Notes under the pieces: generated by a model | The model's database searches: none | The model's input: the letters and a program-made list of their open reading frames with translations, nothing else | Told to the model about the DNA's origin: nothing | Made by a program: the position numbers and the translations under genes | Shown here: positions 27,529-36,198 of the stretch, piece after piece | Position numbering within the stretch: position 1 is the first letter of the stretch | How the letters are laid out: each line of letters starts with the position of its first letter | DNA from: Rhodanobacter sp. FW104-R8 | Lineage (GTDB): Bacteria; Pseudomonadota; Gammaproteobacteria; Xanthomonadales; Rhodanobacteraceae | Length of the DNA stretch: 64,000 nt | Direction of reading: 5' to 3' | Assembly (NCBI RefSeq): GCF_001617365.1 | Contig: NZ_LVJR01000014.1 | Span: 1-64,000 of the forward strand

Positions 27529-30249
27529 TCAGAGCTTGAAGCGCAGGCTCAGGTAGTACTGCCGGCCGTTGTCGTAGAACGCGTACGGCTGCTTCCCGTA
27601 GGTGGCGTTCTGCGTGTAGTACTTCAGCTTCGGATTGTTGAGGTTCATTGCGTCGAGCGACAGCGAGATGTGGTCGTTGAGCTGGTAGCCCAGCGACACC
27701 GCGAGATTGCCGATGCCCTGCTGGAAGTAGGTGTCGGTACGGCTCACTCCGGCATAGAACGCCGAACGGTAGGTGTAGCTGACGCGGGCGTTGAACTGCT
27801 TGTTCTCGAAGTAGCCCGACACGTTGTAGGTGTTCTTCGAGGTGCCCTGCAGCGGCTTGTTGCCGGTGGCATGGCCGTCGGCATAGGTGTAGTTGGCCTG
27901 CACGCCGAAGTTGTCGCCGATCGGCTGGATGTAGTTCAACTCCACGCCGCGGACCTGGCCGTTGACGTTGGTCGGCACGCTGATCAGGTAGTTCGAGAAC
28001 ACGTCGTGGCCGGCGGCCTGGCTGGCCGGCATGTCCTTGAAGCTGCGGGTCTGGTTGCCGAAGCTGACGTAGTCCTTCAGGTTCATCGCGTACACGCCGG
28101 CCGACAGCAGGCCGCGTGGCGCGAAGTACCATTCCGCCACCGCATCGAAGTTGCTCGACACCAGCGGCCTGAGCTGCGGGTTGCCGCCGCTGCCGGTGTG
28201 GGTGAGGTCGTCGGCCGAGACCGAGCCGGCCAGCGCCGAGTAGTCCGGGCGGGTCATCGTCTGCGACGCGGCGAAGCGCAGCAGCAGGTCGTCGGTGACG
28301 GCGAGCTTGAGGTTGGCGCTGGGCAGGAACTTGTCGTAGCTGTGCCGGTAGGTGTTCCAGTAGTAGTCGCCGAAGGCCGAGCCGGTGATCGGGCCGGTGG
28401 ACGTGGTGGCTTCGCGGTCCGGCGCGGTGCTGCTGTAGCCGATGTCCTCCTTGGTCTTCACGTAGCGCACGCCGATATTGCCGCTGGCGATGCCGGACTC
28501 GAAGTTCAGCTGCAGGTAGGCGGCCGTGTCCTTTTCCCCGACCCGGTAGATGTCGTTGAAGTAGAAGCGCCCCACCGGATCGCGGTTGGCGAACTTCGCG
28601 TCGATCTGCGCCAGCTGGGCCGGCGTCCAGAACCAGATCGGGCCGGGGAAGCTGCCGCCCAGCGAGCCGTTGAAGCCGCCCGGATAGCTGCTGTAGGTGC
28701 CGGTCGGATAGGCGGCCGGGTTCTGCCAGTCGGAAGCCCAGTTCGGGCCCTGCGCCACTTCGAACGGATTGGCGCGGGTGTGCTTGGCGTAGCGGCCGCC
28801 GAACTGCAGCGAGGTGAACGCGTCGTTGTCGAAGCTGAGCTCGCCGTCGAACTGCGCCCAATCCTCCTTGTCCTTCACCTTGATGCCCTGGCCGCCGAAG
28901 ATCCAGCCGGCCGACGGCAGGATGCCCGACGGCGAGCTGTTGTCGCCGCCCAGCGTCCAGTTGATCGGCTGGCCGATGCCGCGCATGCCCCAGCTGGCGC
29001 CGGCGCCGCTGGCGGTACCCAGCTCGATCACGTCCTGGGTCGGGCTGCTGCCGGTGCCGCGGGTGGTGCCGATCTGGCCCTTGAGGTCGAGGTGGTCGGT
29101 GACGCGCCAGTCGGCATCGAGGGTGAGGTACTTCGACTCCGACGACGCGCCGGGGCGGGAGATCTGGTCGTACACGCCGTAGGCGCCGGTGCCGCCGGCG
29201 ATCGAGCCGCTGGTGACCACGTTGTTGTTGATCGCATTGGCGGTCAGCACGCCGCCGTTCGCCAGCGCGCTGCTGGCCCACATCATGTAGTTGCGGTTGT
29301 AGTTGTCGGCCTTGAGCTTGGAATAGAAGCCGCTGAGGTCGAGCGTGAGGTTGTCGGTCGGCTTGACCTGGAAGTCGATCACGCCGCCCTTGCGCTCGCG
29401 CTGCTGGGTGAACAGCACCGCGCCGATCTCGTTCGGGTAATAGGCGGTGTTGCCGCCGACCTTCGTGGGCAGGTAGCCGCCCACCACCTCCTGGCCGTTG
29501 CGCTGCAGGCTGCGCTTCTCGTAGAAGCCCTGCACCAGCACGCCGACGGTGTTGGCGTCGTTCTTCCAGTTGAACAGGCCGCTGAACTGCGGCTTGGTGT
29601 CGCCAGGCAGGTCCGAGTACACGCCGCCGATCGAGGCCTCGGCGGTGATCGGCTTGGCGAACTCCAGCGGCTTGCGGGTGATGATGTCCACCGAACCGGC
29701 GCTGCCGCCTTCGACGATGCTGGCCTCGGAGGTCTTGTGCACCACCACCTGGCTGACGATCTCCGACGGCAGCAAGGTGTAGCTCACGCTGCGGCCCACG
29801 GTCTGCACCTGGCTCAGCACGAACCAGTCGCCGGTGCCCACCGTATGGCCGTTGACCAGGGTCTGGGTGAGGCTGGGCGCGGTGCCGCGCAGGCTCACCC
29901 GGTCGCTCTCGTCGAAACCGCCTTCGCTGGCGCTCGACGAACTGATGTTGACGCCGGGCAGGCGCTGCAGCGTGTCGGCCACGTTCTTGGCCGGCAGCTT
30001 GCCGATGTCCTCGGCGGTGATGACCTCGACGTGCGAGGCCGCTTCCTTCTTCAGCGCCAGCGATTCGGCCTCGCTGTTGCGGATGCCGGTGACGATCACC
30101 GTGCTCAGGGTCCTGGCCTGTTTTTCCTTCGTGTGGTTCTGCCCGGACGGGTTGTCGGCATTCGCCTGGCTGTCCTGCGCATACAGCGCACCGGAAACGC
30201 ACAGGCTGGCGATGATGCTCGCGGCTAGCAATGTCTTACGGTAGTTCAT
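27529..30249 (-). CDS. TonB-dependent receptor, Xanthomonas/Caulobacter carbohydrate type
   Basis: A 906-residue outer-membrane receptor of the family widespread in Xanthomonas and Caulobacter for oligosaccharide uptake. It has a signal peptide (about residues 1-24), a TonB box near LSTVIVTGIRN, and the plug with AEDIGKLPAKNVADTLQRLPGV, VSLRGTAPSLTQTLVNGH and SEIVSQVVVHKTSEAS. The barrel ends in the aromatic C-terminal strand YYLSLRFKL. The D-I-G-K-L-P-x-x-N-V-A-D-x-L-Q-R-x-P-G motif is the family's signature. It lies between the GH20 enzyme and the glucokinase-like gene, so chitooligosaccharides or GlcNAc are the likely substrate. It starts 100 bp downstream of the kinase gene and may share its promoter. 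Confidence 0.9.
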   Translation of the reverse strand: MNYRKTLLAASIIASLCVSGALYAQDSQANADNPSGQNHTKEKQARTLSTVIVTGIRNSEAESLALKKEAASHVEVITAEDIGKLPAKNVADTLQRLPGVNISSSSASEGGFDESDRVSLRGTAPSLTQTLVNGHTVGTGDWFVLSQVQTVGRSVSYTLLPSEIVSQVVVHKTSEASIVEGGSAGSVDIITRKPLEFAKPITAEASIGGVYSDLPGDTKPQFSGLFNWKNDANTVGVLVQGFYEKRSLQRNGQEVVGGYLPTKVGGNTAYYPNEIGAVLFTQQRERKGGVIDFQVKPTDNLTLDLSGFYSKLKADNYNRNYMMWASSALANGGVLTANAINNNVVTSGSIAGGTGAYGVYDQISRPGASSESKYLTLDADWRVTDHLDLKGQIGTTRGTGSSPTQDVIELGTASGAGASWGMRGIGQPINWTLGGDNSSPSGILPSAGWIFGGQGIKVKDKEDWAQFDGELSFDNDAFTSLQFGGRYAKHTRANPFEVAQGPNWASDWQNPAAYPTGTYSSYPGGFNGSLGGSFPGPIWFWTPAQLAQIDAKFANRDPVGRFYFNDIYRVGEKDTAAYLQLNFESGIASGNIGVRYVKTKEDIGYSSTAPDREATTSTGPITGSAFGDYYWNTYRHSYDKFLPSANLKLAVTDDLLLRFAASQTMTRPDYSALAGSVSADDLTHTGSGGNPQLRPLVSSNFDAVAEWYFAPRGLLSAGVYAMNLKDYVSFGNQTRSFKDMPASQAAGHDVFSNYLISVPTNVNGQVRGVELNYIQPIGDNFGVQANYTYADGHATGNKPLQGTSKNTYNVSGYFENKQFNARVSYTYRSAFYAGVSRTDTYFQQGIGNLAVSLGYQLNDHISLSLDAMNLNNPKLKYYTQNATYGKQPYAFYDNGRQYYLSLRFKL

Positions 30250-30349
30250 GATCTCCTCCCCTCAGAGGCTGGCTCGAATCAAGACCGGCATGACGACGGT
30301 CGCGGATGTGGTGCAAAGGCTGGCTCGGCGCCGTGCTGCCGGATGGCGG

Positions 30350-31447
30350 TCATCTCATCGCTCCGTCCCGTCCATCCAGAAACCAGCCTGCGGCGCCGAT
30401 GACACCAAGCTGGCCGTGCTCGATCAGTCGTACTGGAACCTGTTGCAGATAGGCGCGCATCACGCCCTTGTTGAAATAGCGCTCGGCGAACGTGCTGGCG
30501 CGCAGGAACGGCTGGATCTGCGGCAGGATCCCGCCGGCCAGGTAGGCTCCGCCGCGGGCGCCGTACAGCAGCACCAGGTCGCCGACGAAGCTGCCGAGCA
30601 GGCCGCAGAAGACCTCCAGCGCCTCCACCGCGGCGGCGTCGTGGCCGGCCAGCGCGGCGGCGGTCACCTCGGCCGGCGTCAGCGCGCGGGCGCTGCCGGC
30701 ACGCAGCTCGCACAGCGCGCGATAGAGCCTGAGCAGGCCCGGGCCGGACAGCGCGTCCTCGAACGACACGTGCGCGCGCTGGCGGCGGAACAGCCGCAGG
30801 ATCTCGATCTCGCGCTCGCTGCCGGGCGCCAGCGACACCTGCCCCGCCTCGGTGGCCAGCACCTGCGCGCGCGGCTGGCCCGGCAGCAGCACCGCCGAAC
30901 CCAGTCCGGTGCCCGGCCCCATCACCAGCACCGGCCCGGGTGACGGCGGCAGCGTGGCGTCGATGACCGGCTGTGTCTCGTCGGCGCCGATGAACTGGGT
31001 GGCGTAGGCCAGCGCCTCGAAATCGTTGATCACCATCAACCGCCGGATGCCGAGGCCGTCGCGGATCTCGCGGATCGACACCGGCCACGGCAGGTTCTCG
31101 TTGACGATCGCGTCGTCCAGCACGTAGCCGGCGCAGGCCACCGCGCAGTGGCGCAGCTGTCCGCGCAGCGCCGCGTGCGGCGTGCCGCCCAGCTGCTCGA
31201 CGAAATCCTGCAGCATCGCGGCGAGGCCGGACCAGTCGGCGCAGCTGTAGCGGTGGTAATGCAGCACGCTGACCGGCCGCCGGCCGTCCGTCCGGCCCAC
31301 GACCAGGCCGATGCGCGCATGCGTGCCGCCGACGTCGGCCGCCAGGAACGGCTGCCCCGGACCCGGCATGTCCGAGCCGGCCGGATGCGACGCTCCGGCA
31401 GGCGCCGCCGACTCCGCCGCATGACGCTGGTTCGCGACTTCCCCCAC
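30350..31447 (-). CDS. glk: Glucokinase-family sugar kinase (glucose or GlcNAc)
   Basis: A 365-residue Glk-family kinase phosphorylating glucose or, in this setting, GlcNAc. The phosphate-1 loop is LAADVGGTHARIGLV; NENLPWPVSI and VINDFEALAYA hold the sugar-binding Asn and catalytic Asp; MGPGTGLGSA is the adenosine/phosphate-2 region. I use the GTG at 31447, preceded by a good GGGAG box; an internal Met (MPGPGQPFLA) would give a shorter N-terminus. Its promoter region contains a perfect LacI-type palindrome shared with the divergent transporter, so both are likely controlled by the LacI regulator downstream. In Xanthomonas several such kinases are assigned to the nag regulon as nagK. Confidence 0.85.
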   Translation of the reverse strand: MGEVANQRHAAESAAPAGASHPAGSDMPGPGQPFLAADVGGTHARIGLVVGRTDGRRPVSVLHYHRYSCADWSGLAAMLQDFVEQLGGTPHAALRGQLRHCAVACAGYVLDDAIVNENLPWPVSIREIRDGLGIRRLMVINDFEALAYATQFIGADETQPVIDATLPPSPGPVLVMGPGTGLGSAVLLPGQPRAQVLATEAGQVSLAPGSEREIEILRLFRRQRAHVSFEDALSGPGLLRLYRALCELRAGSARALTPAEVTAAALAGHDAAAVEALEVFCGLLGSFVGDLVLLYGARGGAYLAGGILPQIQPFLRASTFAERYFNKGVMRAYLQQVPVRLIEHGQLGVIGAAGWFLDGRDGAMR

Positions 31448-31535
31448 GCTGTTCTCCCGTGGCCGATGGTTACCCGATCCGGACGCGCCGGATCGGCGCG
31501 GGCCGGCCTGATTCGGGCGGAGTCTGTCGCTACGA

Positions 31536-31549
31536 TGACAACGTTGTCA
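31536..31549. promoter_or_regulatory. LacI-type (NagR-like) operator 1
   Basis: TGACAACGTTGTCA is a perfect 14-bp palindrome in the 426-bp divergent gap. On the minus strand it is preceded by T, so TTGACA (a -35 box for the kinase gene) overlaps it. It matches the consensus reported for NagR (LacI family) sites, TGACARCGYTGTCA, as I recall it. Confidence 0.75.
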
Positions 31550-31776
31550 ATCGGGTCAAAGCCGATTTTCGCAACATTCGATGCGGCACCGCGTCATGGC
31601 TGTCGCGGCACTCCTGAGCACGCACCTCAGGTGATCGGATTTTCGGCTTTATGTGACGCGATAACGCTGAAATCACCCGAAGCCCATGGCCTGCTGCATC
31701 GCCACATGAGCCATCGCAAATGGCCGTCCAGACGGCTCGGGCGCGGCGGCAACCGGAAGTCGTCCGTCGGCACGAA

Positions 31777-31806
31777 TTGACAACGTTGCACTTTTCAGCG
31801 AATAAA
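31777..31806 (+). promoter_or_regulatory. Promoter with LacI-type operator 2, for the sugar transporter
   Basis: TTGACA at 31777-31782 is followed after 17-18 bp by GAATAA/AATAAA at 31800-31806. The operator half TGACAACGTT starts at 31778 and continues as GCAC instead of GTCA, so it is an imperfect second copy of the 31536 palindrome lying over the -35 box. Repressor binding here would block the transporter promoter. Confidence 0.7.
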
Positions 31807-31873
31807 GAGACATCCCGTCTGTCCCGGCCATCCGGCCGAAGCGACACGGCCGGGCTCCGGGGAGAACCAGATC

Positions 31874-33160
31874 ATGGCGACAACGCAGGCGGCGATGCAG
31901 GCCGATCGCACCAACCTCGGGCCGATGCTGGTCATCGGCCTGCTGTTTTTCATCTTCGGCTTCGTCACCTGGCTCAACGGGCCGCTGATCGCCTTCGTCA
32001 AGCTGGCGTTCGATCTCGACGATGTGAATGCGTTCCTGGTGCCGATGGCGTTCTACCTGTCGTATTTCTTCCTGGCGCTGCCGTCGTCGTCGGTGCTCCG
32101 CCGCACCGGCATGAAGAAGGGCATGGCGCTCGGCCTGTTCGTGATGGCGGTCGGCGCGGTGCTGTTCGGCCAGTTCGCCACCATGCGGATGTATCCGGGC
32201 GCACTGACCGGGCTGTTCGTGATCGGCGCCGGGCTGTCGCTGCTGCAGACCGCGTCCAATCCCTACATCAGCATCCTCGGCCCGATCGACAGCGCGGCGC
32301 AACGCATCGCCTTCATGGGCATCTGCAACAAGCTGGCCGGCGCGATCGCGCCGTTCGTGTTCGGCGCGCTGGTGCTCAGCGGCATCGGCACGTTCGGCCA
32401 GCAGGTCGAGTCGGCGCCGACGCCGCAGGCACGCGAGGCCCTGCTCGACACGTTTGCCGGCAAGGTGCACCTGCCGTACATGGTGATGGCGGCGCTGCTG
32501 GTGGCGCTGGCGATCTGGATCGCACGCTCGCCGCTGCCGGAGATCAAGCCTGCCGGCGCCAACAGCGAGCAGGCGATCGGCCACCGGGACGGCAGCATCT
32601 TCAGCTTCCCGCACCTGTGGCTGGGCGTGCTGTGCCTGTTCCTCTACGTCGGCGTGGAGGTGATGGCCGGCGACGCGATCGGCACCTACGGCCAGGGTTT
32701 CGGCCTGCCGCCGGACGCCACCAAGCACTTCACCTCGTACACGCTGGTCGGGATGCTGGCCGGCTATCTGGCCGGCCTGGCGCTGATCCCGCGCTTCATC
32801 ACGCAGCAACGCTACCTGGCGGTATCGGCGGTGCTGGGCGTGGCCTTCGCGATCGGCGCCTACCTCACCCACGGCTACCTCTCGGTGGCGTTCGTGGCAG
32901 CGCTGGGCTTCGCCAACGCGATGATGTGGCCGGCGATCTTCCCGCTGGCGATCAACGGGCTCGGCCGCCATACCGAGGCGGGCTCGGCGCTGCTGATCAT
33001 GGGCATCGCCGGCGGGGCGGTGGTGCCGCAGCTGTTCGTGCACCTGAAGCAGCACATCGACTTCCAGCTCGCCTTCACCGCGCTGGTGGTGCCGTGCTAC
33101 CTGTACATCCTGTACTACGGACTGGCCGGCCACCGCGTCGGCCAGCGCGCGGCGCAGTGA
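31874..33160 (+). CDS. nagP: FucP-family MFS sugar transporter (probable GlcNAc permease)
   Basis: A 428-residue, 12-segment inner-membrane sugar:proton symporter of the FucP/glucose-galactose family. Recognisable blocks are FGFVTWLNGPLIAFVKLAF (TM1), RRTGMKKGMALGLFVMAVG, LLQTASNPYISILGP and GFANAMMWPAIFPLAINGLG. The Q-T-A-x-N-P-Y segment is the family signature. The FucP-family permease of the Shewanella/Xanthomonas chitin pathways is NagP; here the operator and LacI gene next door favour that over a plain glucose transporter, but specificity is not proven by sequence. It is divergent from the kinase gene and is followed by a terminator at 33275. Confidence 0.8.
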   Translation: MATTQAAMQADRTNLGPMLVIGLLFFIFGFVTWLNGPLIAFVKLAFDLDDVNAFLVPMAFYLSYFFLALPSSSVLRRTGMKKGMALGLFVMAVGAVLFGQFATMRMYPGALTGLFVIGAGLSLLQTASNPYISILGPIDSAAQRIAFMGICNKLAGAIAPFVFGALVLSGIGTFGQQVESAPTPQAREALLDTFAGKVHLPYMVMAALLVALAIWIARSPLPEIKPAGANSEQAIGHRDGSIFSFPHLWLGVLCLFLYVGVEVMAGDAIGTYGQGFGLPPDATKHFTSYTLVGMLAGYLAGLALIPRFITQQRYLAVSAVLGVAFAIGAYLTHGYLSVAFVAALGFANAMMWPAIFPLAINGLGRHTEAGSALLIMGIAGGAVVPQLFVHLKQHIDFQLAFTALVVPCYLYILYYGLAGHRVGQRAAQ

Positions 33161-33274
33161 GCGCTGGTGAAAACGGGCTCTTAACCCGGCCATGGATGGC
33201 CGGACGCGAGGCGGGCACGCAAATACCGGAGTCGCGGTCGCGAGTACGGACCTGACGCCGGGCTTGCGACCGGG

Positions 33275-33298
33275 AAATCCACCGGAGGTGGATTTTTT
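33275..33298 (+). terminator. Rho-independent terminator after the sugar transporter
   Basis: AAATCCACC pairs with GGTGGATTT and runs into six T residues, about 115 bp after the transporter stop. A second small palindrome (GGCCATGGATGGCC region, about 33190) lies between. It separates the transporter transcript from the LacI gene. Confidence 0.8.
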
Positions 33299-33436
33299 CC
33301 ACAGGCACCGAGCCGCGGATTCGCCACGGTTCGGGCCATACGCTAGGATGCATGCGCCGCCGCGTCCGTGCGCGGCCCCGTCGGCACCATGGCGCGACCG
33401 GCGTATCAGGCCCTTTCGATACACGAGGTTCAGCGG

Positions 33437-34513
33437 GTGCGCAGCGCCACCATCAAGGATGTCGCGGAACGTGCGGGCGTCTCACTGAAGACCGTTTCGC
33501 GCGTGATCAACAACGAGCCGTCGGTGCACCCGCGCACGCGTGCGAAGGTGCAGCGCGAGATCGACGCGCTCGGCTACCGGCCCGACCCTTCCGCGCGCAG
33601 CCTGCGCAGCACCCGCGCCTACGCGATCGGGCTGGTCTACGACAACCCGAACGCGCACTACGTGATCAACCTGCAGCACGGCGTGCTGGCGGCATGCCGC
33701 GCGAACGGCTTCGGCCTGCAGATCCACCCCTGCGACTCCTCCTCGCCGAAGCTGGCCGACGAGCTGCGCGACCTGGCGCAGCGTTCGCGCCTGGCCGGGC
33801 TGGTGCTGGCGCCGCCGATGTCCGAGCAGCCGGCGCTGATCGAGGCGCTGAGCCAGGCGCAGGTGCCGTTCATCCGCATCATCTCGGCGCGCCGGGATCC
33901 GCAGGACGGCCATCCGTGCGTGTACGTGGACGACCGCGATGCGGCCTACGCGATCACCGAACACCTGATCCAGCTCGGCCACCAGCGCATCGGCTTCCTG
34001 TGGGGCGGCCTCGGGCACCGCTCCAGCCAGGAGCGCTACCAGGGCTACGCCGATGCGCTGAAGGACTACGGCATCGCGCTCGACCGCAAGCTGATCGTGC
34101 CGGGCGACTACACCTTCGACGACGGCTTCCGCGGCGCGCGCAAACTGCTGGCGCTGAAGGACCGCCCCAGCGCGATCTTCGGCTCCAACGACGAGATCGC
34201 CGCCGGCGTGCTGGCCGCGGCGCATTCGGACGGCATCAACGTGCCGTACGAACTGTCGATCGCCGGCTTCGAGGACAGCCCGTTCTCCAAGCAGTCGTGG
34301 CCCGCGCTGACCACCGCGCGCCAGGCCACCGAGGAGATCGCGCGGCACGCCGCCCAGCGGCTGATCGGCGACCTGCAGCGCGTGGCCAACGGCGAGCCGG
34401 TCGGCAGCGTCAACGAAGGCTTCAGCCCCGAGCTGGTGGTGCGCGGCTCCACCGCGCCGCGGCACACCGCGCCCTCCGGACGCGGCGGCGGAAGGCGCAA
34501 ACCGGCTACTTGA
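33437..34513 (+). CDS. nagR: LacI-family transcriptional repressor (NagR-like)
   Basis: A 358-residue repressor. The N-terminal HTH is ATIKDVAERAGVSLKTVSRV with hinge NNEPSVHPRTRAKVQREI. The periplasmic-binding-protein-like effector domain follows, with GLVYDNPNAHYV, VPFIRIISAR, VYVDDRDAAYAITEHL, AIFGSNDEIAAGVL and the family ending SIAGFEDSPFSKQSWPALTT. I choose the GTG at 33437 because it puts the HTH at residue 4, as in most LacI proteins, and has GAGG eight bases upstream; longer starts exist at 33368 and 33389. The two operators upstream of the kinase and transporter genes are its obvious targets. It overlaps the convergent S10 peptidase gene by 8 bp. Confidence 0.85.
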   Translation: MRSATIKDVAERAGVSLKTVSRVINNEPSVHPRTRAKVQREIDALGYRPDPSARSLRSTRAYAIGLVYDNPNAHYVINLQHGVLAACRANGFGLQIHPCDSSSPKLADELRDLAQRSRLAGLVLAPPMSEQPALIEALSQAQVPFIRIISARRDPQDGHPCVYVDDRDAAYAITEHLIQLGHQRIGFLWGGLGHRSSQERYQGYADALKDYGIALDRKLIVPGDYTFDDGFRGARKLLALKDRPSAIFGSNDEIAAGVLAAAHSDGINVPYELSIAGFEDSPFSKQSWPALTTARQATEEIARHAAQRLIGDLQRVANGEPVGSVNEGFSPELVVRGSTAPRHTAPSGRGGGRRKPAT

Positions 34514-36107
34514 CGTTGTCGGTCTGCCCGATGAAGCGGGCCACGTTGTCGTGCAGCAGCTTCAGCGACGCCTCGTGCGCGTACACCATGTGCCCGGACG
34601 GGTACCACGCATAGCTGATGTTGCGCTCCAGGCTGGCCGGGATCGGCAGGTGGTGCATCTCGTAGTCGGCGGCGAAGTACGGCGTGGCCAGGTCGTAGTA
34701 GCCGCCGTGCAGATAGACCTTGAGGTTGGGGTTGGTCTTCATCGCCATGGCCAGGTCCGGCATCACGTTGGTCGACGACTGCAGCGCCTCGCCATGCACG
34801 CCGGGCGCCTTGTGCGAGAAGTCCCAGTGGTCGATGTCGGCGAACAGCCGGTACTGCCGGCCCTGGCCGAACTTCAGGTCGCGCCGCACGTAGTCGTTGA
34901 AGGCGGCCACGTAGGCCGAACTGATCGCCGAGGACTGCGGGTCGTATTCGGAGCCCTTGCTCAGCGGGTCGATCGCCGGGCCGGAGAAGCGGCTGTCCAG
35001 CCGGCCGGTGGTGATGTCGCCGTCGGTCTGCAGCTCGTGCTCGAACATGCCGCCGGTCACGCGCAGGTCCGCCTTCAGCAGGTAGGCCACCGGCAGGCCG
35101 GTGTATTCGTGCAGCTTCTGCGCCACCGCCTGCCTGCGCGCGTCGTCGAGGCGCGAGCCGGCCATCAGCGCCTGCGCGTAGTCGCCCAGCGCGTACTGCT
35201 CCACCTCGCGCAGGAACGGCTCCAGCGCAGCCGGCTGCCGCGGCAGCTTGTGGTGGTAGAACGCGGTGGCGGCGAAGGTCGGCAGCGCCAGCTCGTACGG
35301 CAGGTCGATGCCGGGATTGAACTCCGGCCCATCGATGCTGGTGTCGAAGCTGAGGATCTGCGAGAGCAGGATCACCCCGTTGAGATCGACGCTGTCCTCG
35401 TTCTCCAGGATGTTGGCCAGCACCGCCGAGCGGGTGGTGCCGTAGCTTTCGCCGAACAGGTACTTCGGCGAATTCCAGCGGTCGTATTTCGACAGGAAGC
35501 GGGTGACGAACTGGGCGAACGCGTGGCCGTCGCCGTCCACGCCGTAAATCGCCTTCTTGCGATCTTTCATCTGCTCGTCGCGCTTGGCCTTGTCCGTCTC
35601 GGCAACGATCAGCCGGCTGAAGCCGGCGCCGGGGGCGTCGATGAACACCAGGTCGGAGGCATCGAGCAGGCTGTAGTCGTTGTTGACCAGTCCGTACGGC
35701 GCCGCCGGCGTGTGACTGTCGTCGCTGGTGACCACGCGCTTCGGCCCGAACGCGCCCATGTGCAGCCACACCGTGGCCGACCCGGGACCGCCGTTGTAGA
35801 TGAAGGTGACCGGCCGCTTCGTCGCGCTCACCCCCTTCTTGAAATAGGCCACGTAGAACATGCTGACCTGGGGCTCGTCCTCCTTGTCACCCGTGCCGTG
35901 CAGCACCAGCGTGCCGGCCACCGCCTTGTAGTCGACGCGATGCCCTTCGACCGACACCGAACCCTCGCTGGCCGACGACTGCGGCTCGACCAGCGCCGCA
36001 TCGGGCTTCTCCGGCTTGGCCTTGTCGTCCTTCTTGTCCGGGGCGGCGACCGCGACCGCGCTCAACAGCAGTGCGGACAGCGCTGCCGCGAAAGGGAGTT
36101 TGCGCAT
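34506..36107 (-). CDS. Serine carboxypeptidase (peptidase family S10), exported
   Basis: A 533-residue S10-type carboxypeptidase, an alpha/beta-hydrolase protease that removes C-terminal residues. It has a signal peptide (about residues 1-22), the oxyanion segment RPVTFIYNGGPGSATVWLH (residues 98-116, with the family's N-G-G-P-G), the nucleophile Ser221 in YLFGESYGTTR, an Asp in HGGYYDLATPY and the catalytic His in WYPSGHMVYAHE. The charged K/D/E-rich stretch after the signal (DKKDDKAKPEKPD) is a linker. It is transcribed alone, convergent with and overlapping the LacI gene by 8 bp. Nothing ties it to the GlcNAc locus functionally. Confidence 0.9.
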   Translation of the reverse strand: MRKLPFAAALSALLLSAVAVAAPDKKDDKAKPEKPDAALVEPQSSASEGSVSVEGHRVDYKAVAGTLVLHGTGDKEDEPQVSMFYVAYFKKGVSATKRPVTFIYNGGPGSATVWLHMGAFGPKRVVTSDDSHTPAAPYGLVNNDYSLLDASDLVFIDAPGAGFSRLIVAETDKAKRDEQMKDRKKAIYGVDGDGHAFAQFVTRFLSKYDRWNSPKYLFGESYGTTRSAVLANILENEDSVDLNGVILLSQILSFDTSIDGPEFNPGIDLPYELALPTFAATAFYHHKLPRQPAALEPFLREVEQYALGDYAQALMAGSRLDDARRQAVAQKLHEYTGLPVAYLLKADLRVTGGMFEHELQTDGDITTGRLDSRFSGPAIDPLSKGSEYDPQSSAISSAYVAAFNDYVRRDLKFGQGRQYRLFADIDHWDFSHKAPGVHGEALQSSTNVMPDLAMAMKTNPNLKVYLHGGYYDLATPYFAADYEMHHLPIPASLERNISYAWYPSGHMVYAHEASLKLLHDNVARFIGQTDNVK

Positions 36108-36198
36108 GGCCGGGGTTCCGATGGCTGGGACGCCACCGCCCCGAAGCTGCCAGCATAGGCAGCGTGCCATGGCGATTTCATAGCCCAGAAGTCACTGC

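Noticed and set aside
27127-30228. A 1,033-codon plus-strand frame opposite the carbohydrate TonB receptor
   Set aside because: V/A/R/G-rich antisense composition; the receptor on the minus strand has plug and barrel motifs.
31874-33160. Calling the transporter a fucose permease
   Set aside because: The FucP family covers several sugars, no fucose genes are near, and the operator and neighbours point to GlcNAc or glucose.
33181-33260. A second terminator or operator at the GGCCATGGATGGCC palindrome
   Set aside because: The stem is short and without a T run, and there is no link to a promoter; the clear terminator is at 33275.
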